A stretch of 64,000 bases of DNA from Aphrocallistes beatrix (GCA_963281255.1 OY725503.1:1922001-1986000), one strand, 5' to 3'. Numbered from the stretch's first letter, positions 32,193 to 43,001 are shown. The notes: a model not told the origin generated them from the sequence alone. Translations and numbers: made by a program.

Positions 32193-32686
32193 TGTAACGA
32201 ATTGATTGAAGAAACTGCCGGTCATAGAAAGCTAATTTTTGGCATGTGGGAGTATTTTGGCTATGGCTCCAGTAAGTTCTGAGTTCAGAGCAAAATGTCG
32301 ACTCATCATGGAATTATGACGTCATTGTCACATTTTTAAAAGTTAAGCAACACAGCTATTCGGGCATAACTCAGCCATTATAGGAGATAGAAGGCTGAAA
32401 TTTTAATAGAATCTGTATACTAACATACCTCACATATGATGCGACTTTCATCAAAAAATGATGACTCATCACTCTGTTATGACGTCATCATTACGCATCA
32501 AAAATTTTTAAATTGACAAATTTGGTGATTTTTCGAGTGAAATCGGTTTTAACACTAAGATAGACATATTTAGAGATGCTATCTCCCTTATAATTAACCA
32601 ATGTCACCTCCAGGCGACCGAAGGGAGCCTCTGGCGGACACAAAGTGTCCGCCAGCCGTGCAGCGCAAGCAAGCGAAGCGCGCTTG
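32193..32686 (+). mobile_element. Family B element lacking the 5' module
   Basis: TGTAACGAATTGATTGAAGA to CGCGCTTG|T. It sits directly after the mariner and a (TA)n tract. Very similar to 30,311-30,802. Confidence 0.9.
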
Positions 32687-32698
32687 TATATATATATA

Positions 32699-33163
32699 TC
32701 TGTAACGAATTGATTGAAGAAACTGCAAAGCGGATTTTTGGCATGAAGGAGTTTTTTGGCTATGGCTCCAGTAACTTCTGAGCTCAGACGAAAATGTCCA
32801 CTCATCATGGAATTATGATGTCATGATCACTTTTTTATAATTAGAAATTCCAGTTTCTCGACTATAACTCAGCCATTTTAGGAGTAGAAGGCTGAGATTT
32901 TAATAGAATGTGTACATTAATATACCACAAATATGATGCAACTATCTTCAAAAAATAATGACTCATCACTTTGTTATGACGTCATCATTACGCATTAAAA
33001 TTTTAAAAATTGACAAATTTGGTGATTTTTCGTAGGATATCGATTATAACAGTAGGACAGACCTATTTAGAGATGTTATCTCCCTTATTATTTAATCAAT
33101 GTTACCCCAGGCGCCCGCTTTATGTCCGCCAGCAGCGTAGCGCAAGCAAGCGAAGCGCGCTTG
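32699..33163 (+). mobile_element. Family B element, shortened
   Basis: The interior is complete, but the tail lacks the first stem and half of the second (CAGGCGCCCGCTTTATGTCC). It still ends CGCGCTTG|T. Head to tail with its neighbours. Confidence 0.88.
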
Positions 33164-33181
33164 TATATACATAAATATATC

Positions 33182-33448
33182 GGTAACGAATTGATTGAAG
33201 AAACTGCAGAATACAGAAAGCTGATTTTTGACATGTGGGGAGTCTTTTAGTTATGGCTCCACTAAGTTCTGACCTCAGACCAAAATGTCGACACATCATG
33301 GAATTATGACGTCATTGTCACCTTTTTATAATTAGAAATTTCAGTTTTTCGACTATAACTCAGCCATTTTCGGTGATAGAAGATTGAAATTTTAATAGAA
33401 TCTGTATATTAATATATCTCACATATGATACAACTATCGTCAAAAAAT
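33182..33448 (+). mobile_element. Family B element, 3'-truncated
   Basis: From GGTAACGAATTGATTGAAGA to CAACTATCGTCAAAAAATG, then it stops. 33,449-34,064 shows no recognised feature. Confidence 0.85.
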
Positions 33449-34064
33449 GCATTGTATTCTATGTTAAAAATACTGGTTGCTGTTTGATCAAACGTAAAGT
33501 CACATTTTTTCTGAGAAAACGCTTAAAAATCTTCTGACCATCCCCTCAGGAGGTCAGTTCAACTTGAGGGCAGCAATTCTATTCTCAACTCTAATTATAT
33601 AAACAGTTATCGACACATATCAATATACATGCAGGCAATAGACTGATTGCCAATTTTTCATTGCTCTCTTAAGCCAGAAGAGGGATAACCGCCGCTTTGA
33701 ACAGCAATTCCCAGTCTGATAAAAGTTGCTCTCCATGCAAAGGCGGAATCATTAGATTTCCAAACGTACTGAGCATTTCTGGATTGTTTGTAACTTAATT
33801 TTACAGAGTAGAGGGGTTGTAGTTTAATTGACGTAAATCCAATACAAGAAGTTACAATTAATAATGATACTATACTCAGAACAAACTATATACTATTTAG
33901 TAATTGCCTACTGTGCGTACTAAGTTTGTGCTAGTTAAATAATACTGAATACCAGCTATTTTCCAATAGATCCTGCTCTCTGAATCTCTACTACTCTACA
34001 GAATGATGAATGTATATAAAGACCGGGAGTATCCAGGAACCATCTACTGTTTTAATCGTTATCA

Positions 34065-34352
34065 CACCAAAAATAAATTTGCCAATTTTTAAAATTTTGA
34101 TGCGCAATGATGACATCATAACAGTGATGAGTCATCATTTTTTGATGATAGCTGCATCATATGTAAGGTATATTAAAATACACATTCTATTAAAATTCAG
34201 CTTTCTATCACCGAACATGGTTGAGTAGTCAAAAAACTGAAAACTTTTTCTCGAGGTCAGAACTTAGTGGAGCCATAGACAAAAGACAACAACATGCCAA
34301 AAATCAGCTTTCTGTGCCTGGCAGTTTCTTCAATCAATTCGTTACAGATATA
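34065..34352 (-). mobile_element. Family B fragment
   Basis: Antisense B interior, with an internal deletion around the TGACGTCA block, ending at the TGTAACGAATTG start and a (TA)n tract. Between 34,353 and 34,650 nothing else is recognised. Confidence 0.8.
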
Positions 34353-34650
34353 TATATAGATATACATATGGATATAGGAACAATTATTTTATCCACGGGG
34401 AAAATGTACATAAATAGATTCGATTTAAGCGAGATCTGGATAATTTGAATAAATTTGGTCCGTGCCCTGATGTTTGTTTTAATGAGGTTTTAGTGCACAG
34501 GTTATACACAGGTAAATCGTTTTAATGTATAGATATGCTGTTTTGATATATTTGAATCAGAATAATTACCTTATAATTTTGTTCCGACATTTCTCGTTGA
34601 AAAAATGGAAAGTTTATAAAAATATAAGAGAAACTATCAGAATTATTTAC

Positions 34651-35916
34651 CTCAAACAAGTTCATTTCATCTATTTCTTTGGAAAGTAATTCAGGTGACA
34701 TGTATCTCTTCGTGCCGACACGTTTGTAAAATGTACTAGCAATAGAACTTTTGTTCGTCTCTATCAAATGTACAGCTAGCCCAAAATCAGCGATTACACA
34801 TTCTTTAAATGAATTAACCAGAATATTCTTTGATTTTATATCACGGTGTATGATACAAGGTTTAGATAAAACCTGAGTAGAATTAAATTTACATCCTCCT
34901 TTAATTTCAGAATGTAGGTGAGAAACACCAGCAGCGGCACTCTTCGCTAAACGGAATGAATCTTCTAAATTTAATCTATTTTCAGATAAATATTCAAGTA
35001 ATGAGCCATGCTCTATATAATCTGTAACAAGCCAATATTGAAAACTATTTTCCATATCAATTTTGTCTGCAGCAATAAATCCTAAAATATTTTCATGACG
35101 AATGAGGTCCGTCATATAGATACCAGTTTCTGCCTCCCAAGATTCAGCTTCAATGCTATAAAATATTTTTACTGCAACGGATTGATCACGCCAAACACCC
35201 TTCCAAACTTCTCCATAACGGCCGGAACCAATTATTTGACCTTTCACAACTTGTCTTGCGATAGTAACTTGAGATAGTTGAGCTATGCCCGAGCCAGACC
35301 CAGATTCGCAGGTCATGTCCAATGGGAAATCAGAATATTGGGTAACAAATTGATTTGACTGTTCTTGATATGTAAAGCTTCCACGAGCATGTAGTCTCTT
35401 GGAATATATGCATAATAAAACAACCAATACACAAAAGGTCAAAAGAGATATAGCTGATAGTACCACAAATACTAGAGGTATGATGATAAAACTATAATTA
35501 GTAGAATTAGATGGATATGAGTAAACAGCTGTAGTCTTTCTAGTATAACTCGATGGATCAGAGGAAAAGTTGAATGATGTGAGTGGTACACTTCGATTTG
35601 AAGAAGAAAAGTCTGGAGGTTGTATATCATAATATTGATATATCTTAAGCACACTATTGCAAAAGTTTTCACGGCAACACAACCGCGTCCTCAAAATATC
35701 ATTAAGTTCATTACACGAATTAGCAACCTCTTCTTCTAGTAAACAACCTTGAACAATAATATTAGAAGATTCATGTATAACCAATTCTCCAACGCAAATG
35801 CCAGAAGTATTGCATGCACCAGAGGCTAAATCGCAAAAGCGTCTATCGTTAGCACAGTAGCATTTCAAAGAACAAACATAAGAAACTGCAATGGACAAAA
35901 TAAAGAATATAAACAT
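34651..35916 (-). CDS. ALK-type TGF-beta/activin/BMP type I receptor, first exon
   Basis: Residues 1-422 of a predicted 537-residue receptor serine/threonine kinase. The first ATG in the frame is at 35,916; it opens a hydrophobic signal peptide (MFIFFILSIAVSYVCS). The ectodomain has ten cysteines and the CC-x4-CN box (LCCRENFCN), as in type I receptors. A membrane helix spans about residues 143-171. The GS box at 204-215 reads ESGSGSGIAQLSQ, the type I hallmark phosphorylated by type II partners. Kinase: glycine loop GSGRYGEVW, Lys250 (VAVKIF), HRDIKSKN with Asp359, metal-binding Asp377 in ADFGLA (type I proteins usually have DLG), and VGTKRYMSPELL. The L45 loop (DKIDMENSFQY) is divergent, so I cannot assign a Smad class. 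The exon ends with donor GAG|GTAAAT; the C-lobe is at 6,454-6,801. Confidence 0.93.
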
Positions 35917-35962
35917 GCTAAATGACAGTATCAAATGAAATAAAGAGAGAATTGAAATAGCC

Positions 35963-35968
35963 TTTATA
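35963..35968 (-). promoter_or_regulatory. Possible TATA box of the ALK gene
   Basis: On the minus strand CTATAAAGG lies about 47 bp before the ATG. Spacing would allow a start site with a very short leader. In AT-rich DNA this is weak evidence; an upstream non-coding exon is equally possible. No other repeat or gene is seen in 35,969-36,260. Confidence 0.2.
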
Positions 35969-36261
35969 GGGAAAAATAGGGATATTATAAAGGGACTATA
36001 TTTAAAAATAAAAAATGACTATTTTGGACAAAAAAACTTGATAAATTAGAATCTTGATGGAAAAACGAAAAGGCAAGCGTGCTATGGGATCGACGGGGTG
36101 TGCAAGGCGGAGCAGTATGGAGAGCGGCATTGATAATTATTCTTTTATCACCATCCGTATATGGAGGGGGAGAGGTACTTTAGGGCTCAGCCCTGGGTGC
36201 CAGTGAGTTTCAGTACAAGTCGATATATCTATAGCAACGAACTAGCATACACTCCTAGTTA

Positions 36262-37138
36262 TCCTTAAAATGCTATGATTTTGTTTGTTTGTTTGTTTGT
36301 CCGAATTGATTGAAGAATTGGCAAGTCGTAGAGATACGAATATTGGCATGTAGGTGTCAAAGGGTGAATCTACGATTAAGTTCGAAAAACTAAGCGAAAT
36401 TTTCACACCTCTGCAAACTAATGTCAAACAAATTTTCACACCGTTTCTATACAATAATATGTACGGCTTCACTCTCACAATAGATATCATTGTACGGCAC
36501 TATTAAAGGCTGTCATTGTTATTAATACTTTAAAGCAATAAATTATATAGATGTCTCAATTATATTATAGTGTATAACAATAAAAAAGGTTATGTGTATA
36601 TTTTCACACCTTTATATACATATTTTTACACGATTTGACGGATTTTGAAAATTATGCTAGAGACTAGCTTCCAACGGTTGACATGGGTTTTTAGGGGTGT
36701 AGATTTCGAATATCATATTTTCAGATCGATGTGATAAATTCTTTGTTTACATCTGTTTACAATAGAAGCATAAAGTAAACAAATTACAAAAATAGGCTAG
36801 AGACTAGCTTTCAACGGTTGACATGGGGTTTTTAGGGGAGTAGAGTTCGAATATTATATTTTCAGATCGATATTATAATTTTTTTGATTACTTTTGTTTA
36901 GATGAGATACATTAAGTTAAACAAAATACGAAAAAAGGCTAGAGGCTGACTTCCAACGGTTGACATGGGGTTTTCAAGGGGGTAGATTTCGAATATTATA
37001 TTTTCAGATCGATTTGAGTAATTATTGGTTAACCTTTGTTTACAATATTTATATAAAGTAAAAAAATCCCAAAATATGTTAGATTGAGTAACTCCAGGCG
37101 CCCGCAGGGCGACTCTGCGGACACGCAGTGTCCGAAAG
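36262..37138 (+). mobile_element. Family B2 element with internal tandem repeat
   Basis: Begins with (TTTG)n and TCCGAATTGATTGAAGAA and ends in a GC-rich tail (CCAGGCGCCCGCAGGGCG, then TGCGGACAC/GTGTCCGAA). The same architecture as family B, with a different interior and a longer body. The tail is cut before the final CTTG hairpin. Confidence 0.7.
36645..37076 (+). repeat. Three tandem units of about 141 bp
   Basis: CAACGGTTGACATGGG recurs at 36,672, 36,812 and 36,954 (periods 140 and 142), each followed by TATTTTCAGATCGAT. The units expanded inside the B2 element. Confidence 0.9.
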
Positions 37139-37372
37139 CCACATATACATAGTATTATACAGCACATATACATAGTATTATACAGCCCTCCAGAGATACG
37201 CTCCTAATCTCAAACTCCTAAATTTTAATACGCCTAAATTGATAAATAAAATTGTAATAGAGGGTAAAATGGTTTTTAAAAAAAACTTTTACGTTCCTAA
37301 ACACTTTGAGGCTTAAAATCATATGCCTAAAGGAACGTCTCGCGCTCCTAGATAATCCCTTGTTTATATACA

Positions 37373-37845
37373 TTAATCGAGTTTTAAAATTAAGGTTGGC
37401 CTTTCCTATGGGCATTTTGTTTTTTATCTAAAATTTGCCAAAAGTCCTTTTTAATCATTTTTAGATCCCTAAAGGAATTCTAAACATTAATTTTTTAGAA
37501 TTTCAAATTTTTAGAATTTCAAGGCAAATATTTCCCCACTTATAGCCACTTGTACCACCTGGTGTCGCCCAAAAAAGGATACATTTTTGAAGCGAAATGA
37601 CTCACATCCATAACTTCTTTGAACCATGTCAGATCATCATTTTAATGCTAAATTCGTGCTCAGTACTAAATTTCCAGCAATTTGATATATATATTGGACA
37701 CATTTGGAGAATCTTTTTGGCTGCCGGTTCCTAGCAACGGCCAGGAATGTGAAAAAATTACTGGCCGTAGTTAGGCACGGACAACCCTAGAATTCTTCAA
37801 ATATGGTCAATATATATATCAAATAGCTGGAAATTCAATGCGGGA
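37373..37845 (+). mobile_element. Family E element, 5' part, beside a family B 5' module
   Basis: A remnant of the B 5' module (ATTAATCGAGTTTTAAAATTAA) ends at TTAA (37,390-37,393), directly followed by GGTTGGCCTTTCCTATGGGC, the start of family E. The E interior is recognisable to about 37,845, then breaks off. The right end is absent. Confidence 0.75.
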
Positions 37846-37852
37846 CCTAAAC

Positions 37853-38053
37853 AGGGGTTTATCTAGGTGCTTGATCGGCACTTATAGGTGCCAGCCTGGT
37901 ATTGTCTGAGGAGCCAAGGTGCTTGCAGTGTGATTCGATTTTGGTCCCGGGTTGCTATCACCCCTGGAATTACAAGATAAACCACTGTTTAGATGCCATA
38001 TAACTTTCATCACCTCCAAAAAAAGTGCCGGATTGGAAAATCCTAGATAAACC
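37853..38053. mobile_element. Small MITE with GGGTTTATCTAGG ends
   Basis: CAGGGGTTTATCTAGG at the left and CCTAGATAAACCC at the right form inverted repeats around about 175 bp. A CAGGG start suggests hAT, but I could not find a clean 8-bp duplication. Confidence 0.55.
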
Positions 38054-38113
38054 CATAGACCTTAATAACCTAATATCTACCGGTTCGGAGATATTGGTGA
38101 AGACAGTTGGGAC

Positions 38114-38257
38114 TATTAATAATTTCAACTATGAAGGCTGGTCCCAACTGTTTTCACCAATATCTCGGAACCAGGAGATTTTAGTTTTTTAAGATGTATT
38201 ATTAGCATATATAAAACCACCCCAAGTATTTTTTTTAAAAATTACTAGTTTATTTAA
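38114..38257 (+). repeat. Direct repeat X, left copy, abutting family D
   Basis: TTAATAATTTCAACTATGAA to ACTAGTTTATTTAA, about 140 bp, repeated at 40,169-40,311 in the same orientation. The left copy ends exactly at the D element; the right copy begins exactly at its other end. Confidence 0.85.
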
Positions 38258-40168
38258 GGAAACCGCCCTCGAAAAACTTTGCCTGGCGTAAAAAGACACT
38301 GCAAAATTTTTTATTGTTAATTTAATTATATTACTGGGCGGTCTGCCGTCTGATTGTACTAGTTGGACGGTATTTATTTAACCCCATAAAGTTTAGCGTC
38401 ACTAAAAATTGAAAAATTATTGGAGGTTTTTGACGCATTCACCAATTAGTTTTTAACTTATTTGATAATTTTTTAATGATATGGACCTTAACATTGTTTC
38501 GGCACCTTTGGAGATTATATAATTCAAGGATTTAGAAGAATGGCCAAATAAAATTCAAACAAAATAGCTCTATAAGGGAGTTCATTTATTAATTGCACGG
38601 GAAATGGCCTGTTTGATATCAAATATTTAGCGATCACTGGATCAGAAATATTCTTATTGTTTCAAAAAAAGAATTTGCTCGGACCCGACCATTTGTTCGT
38701 GAGATATCGCTTATTATAGGTGAAGTTCGGGCATAATATCTCTCTATAGTCCTCAAAGATACCGATGTCATATCTTAAAAACTATTGAAGATATATAATC
38801 TATTATATTCCTACATGTAAATAAAAGATATGCGAAAATATATAGGTTCCTCAAACATTCCTTTGTCAAACAATAAATATTTCTCGACTTATCATTGATT
38901 TAATTGTAATACAAATTCTATGGAGAACTTTGAATATATTAGAAAATGGCGAATCTAATGATTATATATGTATCCAAATGTGGTTATTATGCAAAATAAT
39001 AAATACAATTGTCGTTAATAATGTGTACAGAAAAATTGGAGAACTTTTGATAATTATTTTGAAAATTCTGGCCATGGGCTTCCCATATTCGATTAAAAAC
39101 CCCCGTTAGGGTCCAAAAAGAGATATCTCTCTATCTCTGTAAATATAAGTCAAAATTCTTAGTTCTCACTTCCTAATATACTTTTTACGAGGGTACATAT
39201 ATGATTCTTTATTTGCACTACATCCTATGGAATGTTAAGTTTTAGATTTTTATCATGATGACGTGGCATTTTTCGAAATCTTAACTTGGAAACTAAAAGT
39301 CGTAGACTTTCGCTCTAACTTCCTAATATACTTTTTGGAAGCTCTTTATTCATTCTAAACTGTCGGATTATACTTCGTAGTGCTAGGAATATGAATTATT
39401 ATTCACAATTATCTCAAAATATTCGTGGTTAGGGGCCTCAAGGAAATGGGTGGATTTTCAGGGTACTCTTGCTATTTTATGTAAATATTTGGTTCGAACA
39501 TACCTAAATCAGCAGTATAAATGCGAATAAATGTCTGTGAATGCTTTTGTTCATTTATAATAACTCATTTTACATTGTTCTTAACATCTAAACTTAAAAT
39601 CTCTATATCTCGGGACTTTTAAAATTTAAAAATTGACCGTCTTTACATAATTTTAAGTCAATATTGGTTTGAGGTAGAGGTTTGAAAATTTCAAGAGTTG
39701 GTCCATATCATTAGGCGATGAATGTACGATCACTTTATTTTCGATATCTTATAACTTGGTGATTTTATTCCTTATTCCCAAAAAAAAACAGACAATCTTC
39801 GCAGTTTTTTGGCCATTTTTATCCGGACACCGATTAAATTTACAAATTTTGTCATTTCAACTTTCTTTTGGTCCTATGAAGTGGCAAATATGATAGACTA
39901 TCGACGATTCGATTTTGGAAGCATTTGTTTCCTTGGTATGTCCTAAACAATTCCTTGAGTGCCTGAATTTCTAAGATTTGCTAGCGGTAAACGAAAAAAA
40001 CAGACTTTGAGACATTGTATCTCAAAAACTAGAAATGAGAATCAAAAACGGTTTGGAATGTACAAGTATTTCTTGACAGAGATACCTGCCCACGCTAAAC
40101 ATCTCTTATAGCTCTACTTTCATCGTATGCTGTTAGCCAAATAATATGCTTTTTCGAGGGCTGTATCC
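38258..40168 (+). mobile_element. Family D element, full length, TTAA target
   Basis: Ends GGAAACCGCCCTCGAAAAA and TTTTTCGAGGGCTGTATCC are inverted repeats. Both flanks are TTAA (38,254-38,257 and 40,169-40,172). A TTAA target is typical of piggyBac and a few related groups. 1,911 bp, no transposase gene recognised. Other copies are at 2,853, 45,033, 50,730 and 52,616. Several start within GGATACCGCCCTCG next to TTAA or a one-base variant. Confidence 0.85.
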
Positions 40169-40311
40169 TTAATAATTTCAACTATGAAGGCTGGTTTCTA
40201 CAGTTTTCACCAACATCTCGGAACCAGGAGATCTTAGTTTTTTAAGATTTATTATTAGCATATATAAAACCACCCCAAATATTTTTTTTTAAAAATTACT
40301 AGTTTATTTAA
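40169..40311 (+). repeat. Direct repeat X, right copy
   Basis: Matches 38,114-38,257 with a handful of changes and begins at the right TTAA of the D element. 40,312-40,489 holds nothing recognised. Confidence 0.85.
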
Positions 40312-40489
40312 AAATCAGGAGTACACATTTTACAAATTTTAGTCCCAACCAGGTTATATTCCAATATAAATTAGCACGAGGGGGAGGACATTTTGCGTGA
40401 CCCCTAAACCATTCCCAAATTGAATGAAAATGTTATGATGAATACTAGTTGATCAAGGCAAATATTTGAAAAGTCTGCATCTAAAGATT

Positions 40490-40943
40490 AAACTTTCATC
40501 ATTTTTTGATGATAGTTGTACTATATGTGAAGAATATTAATAAACATATTCTATTAAAATTTCAGCCTTCTATCCTCTAAAATGGCTGGGTTATAGTCGA
40601 AAAACTGATATTTCTATTTATAAAAAAGGAAGCAATGACGTTATAATTACAGTGGAATTCGCTTATTAGCAACTCGAGTTTTGCTCATAAAATGGTTGCT
40701 AATACGCGAAGTTGCTAATAAGGGAACATAATTAACCCAAAATCTTCACCTGGGACACGAAGATTGGTTGCTAATAGAGCAATATTGCTAATAAGGGAGT
40801 TGCTAACAAGCAAATTCCACTGTATATGAAGAGTCGACATTGTCGTCTGAGGTCAGAACTTAGTGGAGCCATAGCCGAAAGACTGTCACATGACAAAAAT
40901 CAGCATTCTGTGCAGGGTAGTTTCTTCAATCAATTCATTATAT
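40490..40943 (-). mobile_element. Family B fragment split by MITE T4
   Basis: Antisense B interior from the TTCATCATTTTTTGATGATA region to the TCAATTCATTATATATA start, interrupted by the MITE at 40,650-40,822. The GC-rich tail is missing. Confidence 0.8.
40650..40822. mobile_element. Tc1-type MITE T4
   Basis: CAGTGGAATTCGCTTATTAG ... CAAGCAAATTCCACTG between TA dinucleotides, 173 bp, with internal inverted TTGCTAATAAGGGA blocks. Confidence 0.88.
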
Positions 40944-40946
40944 ATA

Positions 40947-42213
40947 TCCTTACTATTAAAACTTGATTAATGTGTATGCGTATATATATATATCTGTACC
41001 GAATTGATTGAAGAAACTGCCGGTCATAGAAAGCTGATTTTTGGCATGTGGGAGTATTTTGGCTATGGCTCCAGTAAGTTCTGAGCTCAGAGCAAAATGT
41101 CGACTCATCATGGAATTATGAAGTCATTGTCACATTTTTAAAAGTTAAGCAACACAGTAATTCGAGTGTAACTCAGCCATTATAGCCGCAGGGTTGGGTT
41201 TTGTCCGTCCAAAACAGGTTTTGGACAGGACAGTGGACAAAACCTGGTTTTAACCGGTTAAAACCGGACAAAACTGGACAAAACCTAATTGAAACTGTAA
41301 ATCATTGCAGTGGGTACGAAACAGTTTAGGATGGAAAGAGAGCGAGGACAATGAATGGATTTTCTTGCTGACTCCTGTTTATTACCATAACTATATTTTG
41401 TATTCGATTTATCATGGAAGACACGAACAACACTTGGACAAAACCTGGACAAAACTTGGACAAAACCTGGACAAAACTTGGACAAAACCTGGACAAAACT
41501 TGGACAAAACCTGGACAAAACTTGGACAAAACCTGGACAAAACTTGGACAAAACCTGGACAAAACTTGGACAAAACTTGGACAAAACCTGGACAAAACTT
41601 GGACAAAACTTGGACATAACCTGGACAAAACCAGGACAAAACCTGCACAAAACTTGGACAAAACTTGGACATAACCTGTGAGTTTGAAAATATAGTATGA
41701 ATCGTTTTGCTTTATCATTATAAGTTATAATGATAGGTTTTGTGCAAGTTTTGTCCAAGTTTTGTCCAGGTTTTGTCCAAGTTTTGTCCAGGTTTTGTCC
41801 AGGTTTTGTCCAGTTTTGTCCACCCAAGAGGTTTTAGACAGGACGGTTTTAACCTGGTTAAAACCACTAGGTTTTGTCCAAGTGGACAAAACCTGCCAAC
41901 CCTGATTATAGGAGATAGGAGGCTGAAATTTTAAAAGAATCTGTATACTAACATATCTCACATATGATGCACCTATCAGCAAAAAATGATGACTCATCTC
42001 TTTGTTATGACGTCATCATTACGCATCAAAAATTTAAAAATTGACAAATTTGGTGATTTTTCGAGTGAAATCGATTTTAACACCAAGATGGACATATTTA
42101 GAGATGTTATCTCCCTTATAATTAACCAATGTGACCCCAGGCGACCGAAGGGAGCCTCCGGCGGACACTAAGTGTCCGCCAGCCGCGCAGCGCAAGCAAG
42201 CGAAGCGCGCTTG
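40947..42213 (+). mobile_element. Family B element, full length, split by a minisatellite foldback
   Basis: Starts A|TCCTTACTATTAAAACTTG and ends CGCGCTTG at 42,213. The 716-bp element at 41,189-41,904 interrupts it near CAGCCATTATAG. Without that, 551 bp. It is followed with no spacer by the next B unit. Confidence 0.9.
41189..41904. mobile_element. hAT-like foldback carrying an 11-bp minisatellite in both orientations
   Basis: The ends CAGGGTTGGGTTTTGTCC and GGACAAAACCTGCCAACCCTG form inverted repeats of CAGGGTTGG type. TATAG occurs at both flanks but a clean 8-bp TSD is not visible. Inside, 41,431-41,681 has about 23 units of TTGGACAAAAC or CTGGACAAAAC, and 41,738-41,818 has about seven in reverse orientation. 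Open frames on both strands here are by-products of the stop-free 11-mer. Confidence 0.75.
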
Positions 42214-42762
42214 TCCTTACTATTAAAACTCGATTAATGTGTGTGTATATATTTATATATATATATCTCTGTAACGAATTGATTCAAGAAACTGCAAGGC
42301 GTAGAAAGCTGATTTTTGGCATGTGGGAGTTTTTTGGCTATGGCTCCACTAAGTTCTGAGTTCAGACAAAAATGTCGACTCATCATGAAATTATGACGTC
42401 ATCGTCACATTTTTAAAAGTTAAGCAACACAGTTATTCGGACATAACTCAGTCATTATAGGAGATAGAAGGCTGAAATTTTAATAGAATCTGTATACTAA
42501 CACGTCTCGCATATGATGCAACTATCATCAAAAAATGATGACTCATCACTCTGTTATGACGTCGTCATTACGCATCAAAATTTTAAAAATTGATAATTTT
42601 GGTCTTTTTCGAGTGAAATCGATTTTAAATCTAAGATGGACATATTTAGAGATTATATCTCCCTTATAATTAACCAATGTCACCTCCAGGCGACCGAAGG
42701 GAGCCTCTGGTGGACATAAAGTGTCCGCCAGCCGCGCAGCGCAAGCAAGCGAAGCGCGCTTG
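42214..42762 (+). mobile_element. Family B element, full length, reference copy
   Basis: 549 bp with no insertion: TCCTTACTATTAAAACTCG, (TA)n, TGTAACGAATTGATTC, TGACGTCA in the first block, a one-base variant (TGACGTCG) in the second, and the tail of stem-loops ending CAAGCG-AAGCG-CGCTTG. It follows the preceding copy directly (CTTG|TCC), so both boundaries can be fixed to the base. Confidence 0.93.
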
Positions 42763-43001
42763 TATATACAATAATGGTAAGGATATATGGCTCCACTAAG
42801 TTCTGACATCAGATGAAAATGTCGACTCATTATGGAACCTTGACGTCATTGTCACCTTTTTATGATTAGAAATTTCAGTTTTTCGACCTTAACTCAGCCA
42901 TTTTAGGCGATAGAAGACTGAAATTTTAATAGAGTGTGCATATTAATATATCTCATATATGATGCGACTATCATCATAAATGATGTTCATCACTTTGTTA
43001 T

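Larger units (their letters stand above)
6802..34650 (-). other. 27.8-kb intron of the ALK receptor gene
   Basis: The donor is GAG|GTAAAT at 34,650 and the acceptor AAAG| at 6,802, giving 27,849 bp. No further exon of the receptor is needed or visible. The intron is filled with transposable elements from at least seven classes, listed separately. Its stretches without any feature I can support are 6,802-7,872, 16,944-18,531, 19,102-19,448, 25,231-25,990 and 33,449-34,064. Confidence 0.8.

Noticed and set aside
41285-41997. Several long open frames on both strands rich in TWTKPGQNLDK or FVQVLSKFCPG
   Set aside because: They come from a stop-free 11-bp tandem repeat and occur in almost all frames, so they are not genes.
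42130-42213. Family B tail as a tRNA-derived SINE
   Set aside because: The stem-loops do not make a cloverleaf, no A or B box was recognised, and there is no 3' A-tail or variable target duplication.
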